64,000 nucleotides of DNA from Sulfurimonas autotrophica DSM 16294 (GTDB lineage: Bacteria; Campylobacterota; Campylobacteria; Campylobacterales; Sulfurimonadaceae), in the NCBI RefSeq assembly GCF_000147355.1, contig NC_014506.1:1364001-1428000 (forward strand), in the 5' to 3' direction. The notes beneath the pieces are model-generated. The model saw nothing but the letters and a program-made list of their open reading frames with translations, was not told where the DNA came from and ran no database searches. The translations under genes were made by a program, and so were the position numbers. How positions within the stretch are numbered: position 1 is the stretch's first letter; every line of letters begins with the position of its first letter. Positions 56,014-63,772 of this stretch are shown in pieces.

Positions 56014-56664
56014 ATGAACCTCGAAGAGTATGCCAAAGGGAATGAGCTTTTTAGAAACTATTTTAAGAAGAATAAAGATTCTCTTCTTCAGCTTGTAAAA
56101 AGCGGTCAATCACCCAAAGCACTTTTTATAGGATGTTCAGATTCCAGAGTAATTCCTGACCTTATGGTACAAACAAATCCAGGTGATTTGTTTGTTGTAC
56201 GAAATGTCGGCAACTTTGTTCCGCCGTTTAAACCTGATGAAGATTTCCATTCCACTGCATCGGCCATTGAGTATGCTGTGAGCGTTTTAAATGTTGGTGA
56301 AATAATCATCTGCGGACATACCCATTGCGGGGCATGTGAACATCTATATGAAGAGATGGATGACAACCCATACCTTATTCATACCAAAAAATGGCTCGAA
56401 CTGGGTGAAAGTGCTAAAAAGTCGGCAATTTTAAGTCTTGGTGCAAATGCTCCAAAAGAAGATCTGCTGCGCCTCACAGAAAAACTCTCTGTCATTAAGC
56501 AGATAGAAAATATTCTCACCTATCCGAATGTACAACAAAAATTTGAACATGACGAGCTGCATATACATGGCTGGTGCTATGATGTAGAAACCGGTAAAAT
56601 AGAATATTATAATGCAGATACATATGAGTTTTTACCATTAAAAGATTTAACATTAGAAAATTAA
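56014..56664 (+). CDS. Beta-class carbonic anhydrase
   Basis: A 216-residue enzyme interconverting CO2 and bicarbonate. Zinc ligands are C41 (with D43 and R45 in GCSDSRV), H102 and C105 (GHTHCGAC). The product supplies bicarbonate to carboxylases such as the biotin carboxylase in this window. It lies 10 nt after the small gene. Confidence 0.95.
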   Translation: MNLEEYAKGNELFRNYFKKNKDSLLQLVKSGQSPKALFIGCSDSRVIPDLMVQTNPGDLFVVRNVGNFVPPFKPDEDFHSTASAIEYAVSVLNVGEIIICGHTHCGACEHLYEEMDDNPYLIHTKKWLELGESAKKSAILSLGANAPKEDLLRLTEKLSVIKQIENILTYPNVQQKFEHDELHIHGWCYDVETGKIEYYNADTYEFLPLKDLTLEN

Positions 56665-56689
56665 ATTTATAATTTTTTATAATTTCTGA

Positions 56690-56695
56690 TATACT
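56690..56695 (+). promoter_or_regulatory. Extended -10 element of fliL
   Basis: TATACT preceded by TGA, in TTTCTGATATACTAAC, 34 bp before the fliL ATG with an AAGGAAG ribosome-binding site. Confidence 0.5.
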
Positions 56696-56729
56696 AACAA
56701 AAATAAAACCGTAATTTCAAGGAAGAAAC

Positions 56730-57284
56730 ATGGCCGAAGAAGAACAAACAGAAGAGTCTGCACCCAAAAAGAAAAAATCAAGTAATATGCTGATGATTAT
56801 CATAATCGTTGTTTTGGTTTTAATCATTATAATCGGTACAGTTGTTGCAGTACTATTAATGGGTTCAGATGAAGAAGCAGTAACAAACAATGCTCCTCAA
56901 GCACAAGAAAAAAGAGTTGACAATCAAAAAACACGAAGAAGCGCATCCAGCAGTTCACTCAGTGATAGAAAACTCAGCGATATCGGTGTGTTATACCCAC
57001 TTGACACTTTTACAGTCAATTTAAAAAGTGATGCAGGAAGAAGATATCTAAAAGCAACAATGTCATTAGAACTTGACTCTCCTGAACTGAGCCATGAACT
57101 GGATTCAAAAGCACCGGTACTTCGAGACAGAATTATCAGAATATTGAGTTCTAAAACTTTAGAAGAAATCTCTTCTAAAAAAGGAAAGCAAAAAGTTTCA
57201 GAACAAATTATGGACATACTTAATTCTATGATTACTGACGGGCAGATAAAGGGCATTTACTTTACTGAGTTTGTTATTCAATAG
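56730..57284 (+). CDS. fliL: Flagellar basal body protein FliL
   Basis: A 184-residue inner-membrane protein around the flagellar stator. A membrane helix lies at about 19-44 and a periplasmic domain follows (about 85-184) with the family's YPLDTFTVNLK and GRRYLKATMSLEL. It is apart from other flagellar genes and 3 nt before acpS. Confidence 0.93.
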   Translation: MAEEEQTEESAPKKKKSSNMLMIIIIVVLVLIIIIGTVVAVLLMGSDEEAVTNNAPQAQEKRVDNQKTRRSASSSSLSDRKLSDIGVLYPLDTFTVNLKSDAGRRYLKATMSLELDSPELSHELDSKAPVLRDRIIRILSSKTLEEISSKKGKQKVSEQIMDILNSMITDGQIKGIYFTEFVIQ

Positions 57285-57287
57285 TCA

Positions 57288-57671
57288 ATGATTGGAATAG
57301 ATGTCATAAAAATATCTCGGATGAATCGTTTAATAGAGCGATTTGGAGAGAAAGGACTTCGTAGATTTTTATCAGAAGATGAAATTACACTTGTAAAATC
57401 CTATAAAACAGCAGCAGGGTTTTGGGCTGCCAAAGAGGCTTTTTCAAAAGCCTTAGGCACCGGCATAGGTGCTGAATGTTCCTTTTTTGATATGAAGATT
57501 TACAAATCTGAAAAAGGGGCTCCACTTTTTGCACTTTCCAAAAATATAATTGAAAAATTTAAAATTATTGATACTTCTTTATCAATTACACATGACGGAG
57601 ACTATGCAATAAGTGTAGTCAATATAGAGTCTGAAAATTTATCCACCGCCGACAAAATCAAGCAATTCTAA
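57288..57671 (+). CDS. acpS: Holo-[acyl-carrier-protein] synthase
   Basis: A 127-residue phosphopantetheinyl transferase that activates ACP with CoA. GIDVIKISRM and FWAAKEAFSKALGTGIG are the family motifs with the metal Asp and Glu. It lies 3 nt after fliL. Its last 33 bases overlap the convergent thiS gene. Confidence 0.95.
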   Translation: MIGIDVIKISRMNRLIERFGEKGLRRFLSEDEITLVKSYKTAAGFWAAKEAFSKALGTGIGAECSFFDMKIYKSEKGAPLFALSKNIIEKFKIIDTSLSITHDGDYAISVVNIESENLSTADKIKQF

Positions 57672-57839
57672 TTTATCATTATCTTTTAAAACCCGTTTGT
57701 CCCAATTATCTTGTTTTACTATCTCCATATTTACTGCAGCTGCCATAACTTTATCTACCAAATCAAGTTCTTTTAATATTTCTAAAAGTGTTACACCTTT
57801 TTTAAATACTTTGCTGTTTCCATTTACTATTACTTTCAT
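57639..57839 (-). CDS. thiS: Sulfur carrier protein ThiS
   Basis: A 66-residue ubiquitin-fold protein that carries sulfur as a C-terminal thiocarboxylate in thiamine synthesis. It begins MKVIVNGN, and the C-terminus DFVGGG has the diglycine end. It overlaps acpS by 33 nt tail-to-tail and has no thi neighbours in this window, so it depends on genes elsewhere. Confidence 0.85.
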   Translation of the reverse strand: MKVIVNGNSKVFKKGVTLLEILKELDLVDKVMAAAVNMEIVKQDNWDKRVLKDNDKLELLDFVGGG

Positions 57840-57910
57840 TAAAAATTTCCCAATTTATTTTCATATTTAAAATTGTATCGACTTTACTTGAATATATATG
57901 TAATATTTGA

Positions 57911-57916
57911 TATACT
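57911..57916 (+). promoter_or_regulatory. Extended -10 element of the response regulator
   Basis: TATACT preceded by TTTGA, in TTTGATATACTAG, 31 bp before the ATG at 57948. Confidence 0.45.
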
Positions 57917-57947
57917 AGTTTAAATATTAAAAAAAAGTTAAATAATT

Positions 57948-58682
57948 ATGATGAACTCACAAGAATTACTAGAAAATGCGAAAGGCTTAAAGTTATTGTT
58001 TGCTGAAGACCATGACGAACTTAGAGAAGCTACTGCAGAAATCTTGAAAACTTTTTTTCAACAAGTTGACAGTGTTTCAAACGGTGAAGAGGCTATAGAA
58101 CTCTACACGAAAAATGGCTCTGACTATTATGACATTGTTTTGACTGACATAAAAATGCCAAAACTAAGCGGTGTTTTATTAACTGAAGCTATTTATGCCA
58201 TTAACCCTGAACAGACTATTATTGTTTTATCTGCACATGACGAATCTAGCTATCTTCTTCCATTAATCAATCTTGGAATTGAACGATTTGTTAAAAAACC
58301 GATTGATTATCAAGAACTAATGGAAGTTTTAACGAATGCAGCTAAAAAAATCAATCTTATAAATAATACATCAGAGTGCAAGAACAGCTCTTTTGTTCAT
58401 CTAAGTAATACATGTAAATATGACAAAGTGAAAAAACTTTTTTATGAAAATGAAAAAACAATATATCTCACAAAATATGAGATAATTTTCTTTACATTGT
58501 TAACTGAAAATATCGGAAAAATTTATTCAAATGAAGATATTGTTGCTTATTATCAATCTCTTAATGAAAATATTGATCCGCAAAATATTAGAAAATTAGT
58601 ATCAAAACTGAGAAAAAAAATACCGGCTAACCTTATAGAAAGTATTTACGGGGTTGGGTACAGACTTGTACCCAGCCACTAA
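57948..58682 (+). CDS. Orphan OmpR-type response regulator
   Basis: A 244-residue two-domain regulator. Receiver (about 12-130) with the acidic pair E20-D21, the phosphorylation site D67 (LTDIKMP) and conserved K117. The C-terminal winged helix (about 150-243) has the YLTKYEIIFFTLL pattern and ends SIYGVGYRLVPS. No histidine kinase is adjacent. An ATACATGTAA copy is at 58408. Confidence 0.9.
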   Translation: MMNSQELLENAKGLKLLFAEDHDELREATAEILKTFFQQVDSVSNGEEAIELYTKNGSDYYDIVLTDIKMPKLSGVLLTEAIYAINPEQTIIVLSAHDESSYLLPLINLGIERFVKKPIDYQELMEVLTNAAKKINLINNTSECKNSSFVHLSNTCKYDKVKKLFYENEKTIYLTKYEIIFFTLLTENIGKIYSNEDIVAYYQSLNENIDPQNIRKLVSKLRKKIPANLIESIYGVGYRLVPSH

Positions 58683-58684
58683 AC

Positions 58685-59122
58685 TTATAAATTAGAAATA
58701 TATTTTGCCAAAGCTTTTATATCATCCTCTGAGAGCTTTGTCACCTGCCCTTTCATAACAGCTTTCATAGCTCCGCCGTATGTCCCGTCTTTATAACCTT
58801 TGAGTGCCATTATAATTTTTGCTTCATCCCAGCCTTTAATTATTTGAGATTTTCCTAAAGCTTTTTTCTCTGCATGAGCACCGTGACAGCTTGAACAAAC
58901 CGTAAAAAGTTTTGCACCATCTATACTTACAGTATTTTTTGTAACTTCAGCAACTTTTGTAACTTCTTTAACTTTTGCAACAGAAGTTTGCACCTTTTTC
59001 TCTACATCATCCACAACTGTTTTAGCTTTTTCAACAGGTTTTTGAACACTTTTTTGGGAACCTTTTTCATCACTACAACCGACAATCAACATTGCCAATA
59101 TAACTGATAATACTATTTTCAT
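58685..59122 (-). CDS. Lipoprotein cytochrome c
   Basis: A 145-residue class I cytochrome c. The lipobox LIVGC sets the lipid on C16; a repetitive lysine/valine linker (about 20-65) holds it off the membrane; the heme motif CSSCH is at 76-80 and methionine ligand candidates lie in MKAVMKGQVTK. A likely small periplasmic electron carrier. It converges on the response regulator. Confidence 0.9.
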   Translation of the reverse strand: MKIVLSVILAMLIVGCSDEKGSQKSVQKPVEKAKTVVDDVEKKVQTSVAKVKEVTKVAEVTKNTVSIDGAKLFTVCSSCHGAHAEKKALGKSQIIKGWDEAKIIMALKGYKDGTYGGAMKAVMKGQVTKLSEDDIKALAKYISNL

Positions 59123-59169
59123 CTTTGCCTTCCTTATATCTTATTATTTATTGTACAGTAATTTTTAGA

Positions 59170-59175
59170 TATAAT
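59170..59175 (+). promoter_or_regulatory. -10 element of the dapC-murC run
   Basis: A TATAAT in TAGATATAATTAC, 29 bp before the ATG at 59205. It is flanked by AGTAATT (59157-59163) and AATTACT (59173-59179), a 7-bp inverted repeat. Confidence 0.5.
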
Positions 59176-59204
59176 TACTTTAATTTAATAAGGCAATAAT
59201 AACG

Positions 59205-60350
59205 ATGAATTTTGAACCCTATCCATTTGAAAAACTAACAAATTTACTTGAAAACATACAACCCAACAAAGGCTATTTTCCATCTGTTCTCACTATCGGT
59301 GAACCGCAGTTTGAAACACCTGATTTTATACAAAAAGCTTTAGCAAAAAATGCAGCTCTGTTAAAAAAATATCCAAAAACGACCGGTGAATCTGTTTTAC
59401 GAGAAGCACAAAGAAATTTTATCAGCAAAAGATTCGAAGTTGCTTTAGACGATACACAGATAATTCCCACATTTGGCACACGTGAAGTACTTTTTAACTT
59501 TCCGCAGTTTTTGCTTTTTGATAAAAAAGAGCCTGTTATTGCCTACACAAACCCTTTTTACCAAATATATGAAGGTGCTGCACTTGCAACGCGATCAAAA
59601 GTTATTCATCTTAATTTGAGCGAAAGAAACAACTTCAAACCAGAGATAGATGAAGATGAATTAGCCAAATGTGATTTGGTTATACTCAACTTTCCAAATA
59701 ATCCTACAACAGCGACACTCAGCCTTGAGGAGTTAGGAGATTGGGTAAAACTAGCTCTCAAACATGACTTTGTATTGTTAAATGATGAATGCTACAGCGA
59801 AATATATACTAATAAACCGACTCCTTCACTGCTTGAAGCCGCTTTACATGTAAACAATATCGCATTTAAAAATATTTTAGTCATAAATTCCATTTCCAAG
59901 CGTTCCTCTGCACCGGGGCTTCGTTCAGGCTTTATAGCCGGCGATGCAACAATATTGGAAGAGTATATGAAATACAGAACCTACATAGGCTGCGCTTCGC
60001 CTCTGCCTTTGCAATATGCAGCAGCCGAGGCGTGGAATGATGAAGAACATGTTGCAAAATCAAGAGCCGTTTACAAAGAGAATTTTCAAATTGCAAAAAC
60101 TATACTGGGAACAAAAATTCCTGATGCTACATTTTATTTGTGGATAAACGTCGGTGATGCGCTCGAGTTCACCAAAAGACTTTACAAAAACTATAATGTC
60201 AAAGTACTGCCGGGTGAATATCTCGCCCGGGAAGATGCAAAAGGTGAAAATCCGGGTAAAGACTTCATTCGTATTGCTTTGGTTGAGAGCCCGCAAAAAA
60301 CAAAAGATGCACTTATTAGAATCAAGGAATGTTTAAATGAGCAAAGATAA
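59205..60350 (+). CDS. dapC: PLP aminotransferase, probably succinyldiaminopimelate aminotransferase
   Basis: A 381-residue fold-type I aminotransferase. The PLP lysine is K232 (NSISKRSSAPGLRSG); N167-P and D194 are in LNFPNNPTT and LLNDECYSE. The starting region, EPYPFEKL and GEPQFETPDFI, matches the DapC-type enzymes of Campylobacterota used for diaminopimelate and lysine. It is next to murC, fitting a role in wall precursor supply. The exact substrate is inferred. A TTACATGTAA copy is at 59844. Confidence 0.8.
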   Translation: MNFEPYPFEKLTNLLENIQPNKGYFPSVLTIGEPQFETPDFIQKALAKNAALLKKYPKTTGESVLREAQRNFISKRFEVALDDTQIIPTFGTREVLFNFPQFLLFDKKEPVIAYTNPFYQIYEGAALATRSKVIHLNLSERNNFKPEIDEDELAKCDLVILNFPNNPTTATLSLEELGDWVKLALKHDFVLLNDECYSEIYTNKPTPSLLEAALHVNNIAFKNILVINSISKRSSAPGLRSGFIAGDATILEEYMKYRTYIGCASPLPLQYAAAEAWNDEEHVAKSRAVYKENFQIAKTILGTKIPDATFYLWINVGDALEFTKRLYKNYNVKVLPGEYLAREDAKGENPGKDFIRIALVESPQKTKDALIRIKECLNEQR

Positions 60351-60846
60351 AAAGTTAAAAGAAAAAATCTTAAAAGCACAACAAGATGGTGACATAGCCT
60401 CACTGTATGTATTGGAACAGCAGGCACATGATACTTTTGATGAAGAAACACTCCAAAGCTTTTATGCAAATATACTTGATTTGGCATTGGAAAGGCTAAC
60501 GCAGACACTTGAAGAGCACAGGGCAATGGATATGAATGAGGTGCAGGACTTTGCAACCCTACGCGCTTTATACGAGTATGCTATAGAACACTACTCTGCC
60601 GGTGAGTCCAATGACGCCGCTGCACTCTTTGAAGTCCTTAGCGGGCTTAGCAATGATGAAAAATTTTCAAATGCTATAAAACTGCACTGGATGGCAGCAC
60701 AAGAAAAAATTTCTTTCGACGATTTTTTAGATAGGATTGCAGATATTGAGGCGACACAAAGAGCCGGAACATTTTACATAAGCGAGTTCAAGCAAGAGGC
60801 ACAAAAATTGCTAGACAACATGAAAGACAAAGGCGGTAAGGCATGA
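60337..60846 (+). CDS. Helical protein of unknown function, between dapC and murC
   Basis: A 169-residue acidic protein made of helices, with alternating AxxxxxY-type patterns reminiscent of TPR-like repeats (YEYAIEHYSAGESNDAAALFEVL shown in part: AIEHYSAGESNDAA). It overlaps dapC by 14 nt and murC by 4 nt, so it is a coupled operon member. Function unknown. Confidence 0.65.
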   Translation: MSKDKKLKEKILKAQQDGDIASLYVLEQQAHDTFDEETLQSFYANILDLALERLTQTLEEHRAMDMNEVQDFATLRALYEYAIEHYSAGESNDAAALFEVLSGLSNDEKFSNAIKLHWMAAQEKISFDDFLDRIADIEATQRAGTFYISEFKQEAQKLLDNMKDKGGKA

Positions 60847-62156
60847 AAATACATTTCATCGGAATCGGCGGTATAGGTATATCCGGACTTGCACAATATA
60901 TGCACTATAAAGGGCATGAGGTAAGCGGTTCAGATATCAAAGACAGTGTCATAACCCAAAACCTGCGCGATCTTGGTATACATGTAACCGTGCCTCACTC
61001 AGCGAATGCCATAAATGAACAAGACTTAGTTATTCATTCGGCTATCATCCGTCCTGATAATCCTGAAATTATTGCAGCAAAAGAAAAAGGCATAGAAGTT
61101 CTTGCACGTCGTGAAGCATTGCTAAAAATTCTTAATGAACAAAAAGTCTACTCTGTTGCGGGTGCACACGGTAAAAGCACTACTACCGCAATTCTTGCTG
61201 CTATCATGAATGGTTCTGCCATCATAGGAGCAGAATCAAAAGAGTTTGGTTCAAACGTCAGATATGATGCAAGCAGTGATGTAATGATTTTTGAAGCCGA
61301 TGAAAGTGACGGGAGCTTTATAAACTCAAATCCGTATTGTGCAATTGTTATCAATGCAGAACCTGAACATATGGAGTATTATGATTATAATTATGAAAGA
61401 TTTTACGACTCTTACAAAACTTTTATAAACCTGGCTGTGCATAAAGTTCTCAATGCAGAAGACCCATTTTTAGCAACACTGACAGATGAAGTCGATGCTC
61501 AGTGGCTCTACCCGAGTAAAGATATTAAAGACATAGAATTTGTGCTCATCAACAATGAGCCGCATACTCGTTTTACATTTCGTGAGTTCGGCAGTTTTGA
61601 TGTTTGGGGATTTGGCAAGCATATTGCCATTGATGCGGCACTTGCCATACTTGCAGCATATGAATCCATGAGTATTGCAGAAATACGAAAAAATCTTTTA
61701 AATTTCAAAGGCATCAAAAAACGTTTTGATATTGTCGGTTTTGAGCATGACAGTGTCATTATAGATGACTACGGTCATCATCCTACCGAAATAAAAGCCA
61801 CTTTTGAATCTGTCAAAGAATATGCATCACTCAAAGGATTTGACAAGATTACGGCTATTTGGCAGCCGCACAAATACTCAAGAACCATTGATAATTTAGA
61901 GGAGTTTATAAAGTGTTTTGACGGGGCTGCCGAGCTTATAATTCTACCTGTTTGGTCTGCGGGAGAAAAACCGCGTGATATTGATTTCAAAGAAAGCTTT
62001 AAAGACTATAACCTAACAATGGCAGATAAAATATCACGAGCAAACAATACTATCACAGTAATAAGAGACAACAAAGATGTCGAAACACTCAATAAAGGTC
62101 TTATAATCGGTTTTGGTGCCGGTGACATTACCTACCAAATCAGAGGAACTGCATAG
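60843..62156 (+). CDS. murC: UDP-N-acetylmuramate-L-alanine ligase
   Basis: A 437-residue enzyme that adds the first amino acid of the peptidoglycan stem. The ATP loop GAHGKSTTT is at 107-115, and HFIGIGGIGISGLA and DYGHHPTEIKAT are family motifs. It starts inside the preceding gene (4-nt overlap), and its stop overlaps the GTG of the next gene. An ATACATGTAA copy is at 60978. Confidence 0.97.
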   Translation: MKIHFIGIGGIGISGLAQYMHYKGHEVSGSDIKDSVITQNLRDLGIHVTVPHSANAINEQDLVIHSAIIRPDNPEIIAAKEKGIEVLARREALLKILNEQKVYSVAGAHGKSTTTAILAAIMNGSAIIGAESKEFGSNVRYDASSDVMIFEADESDGSFINSNPYCAIVINAEPEHMEYYDYNYERFYDSYKTFINLAVHKVLNAEDPFLATLTDEVDAQWLYPSKDIKDIEFVLINNEPHTRFTFREFGSFDVWGFGKHIAIDAALAILAAYESMSIAEIRKNLLNFKGIKKRFDIVGFEHDSVIIDDYGHHPTEIKATFESVKEYASLKGFDKITAIWQPHKYSRTIDNLEEFIKCFDGAAELIILPVWSAGEKPRDIDFKESFKDYNLTMADKISRANNTITVIRDNKDVETLNKGLIIGFGAGDITYQIRGTA

Positions 62157-62485
62157 TGGCATATATTTACGGCATCATTATTGTAGCGCTGTTGTTTGCA
62201 GCCCTGCATTATTTTACAGAACTGGGCAAATCTCAAAAGCTTCTTATCGGAGCTGTACTTTTAGTCGTTGTACTCAGTGCTGTCGCTTACAACAAATACA
62301 ATGAAGCCCAAAGAGAAAAAATGCTTAAGACAATAGTAAAATATGAGCAGGGAAAAACAGTTACATGTAACGGAATCGATGTAAATTCAAGCATTTACTC
62401 TCTAAGTGTAGGAACCTACACCTTTATAGGCAAAAAAAATACTCCGCATTACGCGGAGATGATAAGTGCAGCCACTTGTGAATAA
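62156..62485 (+). CDS. Small membrane protein after murC
   Basis: A 109-residue protein starting at GTG that overlaps the murC stop by one base (TAGTG). Two helices (about 3-20 and 30-46) and a hydrophilic C-terminal half with two cysteines (71 and 108) are visible. It occupies the place of the integral membrane protein between murC and mutS2 in Campylobacter. A TTACATGTAA copy is at 62361. Confidence 0.75.
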   Translation: MAYIYGIIIVALLFAALHYFTELGKSQKLLIGAVLLVVVLSAVAYNKYNEAQREKMLKTIVKYEQGKTVTCNGIDVNSSIYSLSVGTYTFIGKKNTPHYAEMISAATCE

Positions 62486-62494
62486 AGGTATATT

Positions 62495-63772
62495 ATGTCC
62501 ATAACAAATATTGCTACTCATGATATAAAAAAGCTCGAAGAACTTATTCTTTTTGAACTTTATGAAAATCATAAACAGCTTATTGTTCTAAACAACAAAG
62601 AAGACACTTCTTTAATTGTGCAAGAAAGTTTACAAATTATCAAAAACTTCATCATCCATAAAAAAATAAATACAAATTTTTATACCAAAACAGGCATAAT
62701 ATTTCATACAAAACGTATTGCTTTTCCTACAGTTATAGAGATTTTAGATATTGTGCAAAATGAAATCATTACACATTACGATATCGTTACAGATTTAACA
62801 CTTATTGTAAAACTGTACCAAATCGCCATAAACAATATCGCAAAAGGTTATTTTGAAAATTCTTTTAAATCCTTTATATTTATGTTAAAAAAAAGAAATG
62901 AAAAAAGGGTTCCTCAAATCTTAAAAGAGATATTTTGTGAACATATCACCTGGTTAGATCTCGTGCAAACAGACTTACAAGAGAACTATCACGATGTAAA
63001 TCACATTCTAAATAAACATACATGTAATTTTATTGAGAAATTGAAACTTTTTGTAGAAGAACATAAAAATTTTCATAATGAGTATAAGCAAATTGAGTCA
63101 TTGCATAAACAATTTCATAAAGACATACTTGTACTTATCTATGCATTAGACATAAAAAACTATATAAGAGCCTATGAAATAGCCAATGAAATAGCATTAA
63201 TTTCCGTAGAAATAGAGTCTATAATAGGAATTATAAATATCCTCGAAATTGATGAATCTTCAAAATATGATGACCTCACTGGTGCGTTAAGCCGTAAACT
63301 CATTGCACCGATTTTAGAAAAAGAGCTCGACATAGCACGAATTGCAAATAAAAAAATGACTATTTCCATGATAGACATAGATGATTTTAAATATGTCAAT
63401 GACACTTATGGCCATCAATGCGGTGATGCAGTTTTAAAGCATCTTGTAGCAAAATGTAAATCAGTTTTACGTTCGACTGATTACATATTTCGCTACGGCG
63501 GTGAAGAATTTATTATACTGCTCAATGCCGCCAACTTTACCAATGCTGTAGAAATTTATGAAAAACTCAGACAAAAAGTTGAAAACAGCTATATTGAGTG
63601 TAATGGAAATAAAATCTCTATCACTATTAGTATTGGCATAGAATCAGTTGACAGCAGTAAAAAAATTAACATTGCTAAAATTATAAAACAAGCTGATCAA
63701 CACTTATATACAGCAAAAAACAATGGTAAAAATATGATCATATATAATGAAGCAAAAGAGGTAGAAAAATAA
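62495..63772 (+). CDS. Diguanylate cyclase with a CZB-like zinc domain
   Basis: A 425-residue protein. Residues ~1-140 are of unknown fold. Residues ~145-250 match the chemoreceptor zinc-binding (CZB) arrangement: H150 (EHITW), C177 (HTCNF), H204 and H208 (SLHKQFHKD). The GGDEF domain (about 258-420) has the active GGEEF at 335-339 and an RSTD inhibition site at 326-329. This is the layout of E. coli DgcZ, which is inhibited by zinc. An ATACATGTAA copy is at 63018. Confidence 0.82.
   Translation: MSITNIATHDIKKLEELILFELYENHKQLIVLNNKEDTSLIVQESLQIIKNFIIHKKINTNFYTKTGIIFHTKRIAFPTVIEILDIVQNEIITHYDIVTDLTLIVKLYQIAINNIAKGYFENSFKSFIFMLKKRNEKRVPQILKEIFCEHITWLDLVQTDLQENYHDVNHILNKHTCNFIEKLKLFVEEHKNFHNEYKQIESLHKQFHKDILVLIYALDIKNYIRAYEIANEIALISVEIESIIGIINILEIDESSKYDDLTGALSRKLIAPILEKELDIARIANKKMTISMIDIDDFKYVNDTYGHQCGDAVLKHLVAKCKSVLRSTDYIFRYGGEEFIILLNAANFTNAVEIYEKLRQKVENSYIECNGNKISITISIGIESVDSSKKINIAKIIKQADQHLYTAKNNGKNMIIYNEAKEVEK

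Noticed and set aside
62442-62458. Hairpin CTCCGC-ATTAC-GCGGAG with an A-tract before it, looking like a minus-strand terminator
   Set aside because: It lies within the coding end of the small membrane protein after murC and no minus-strand gene reads toward it.
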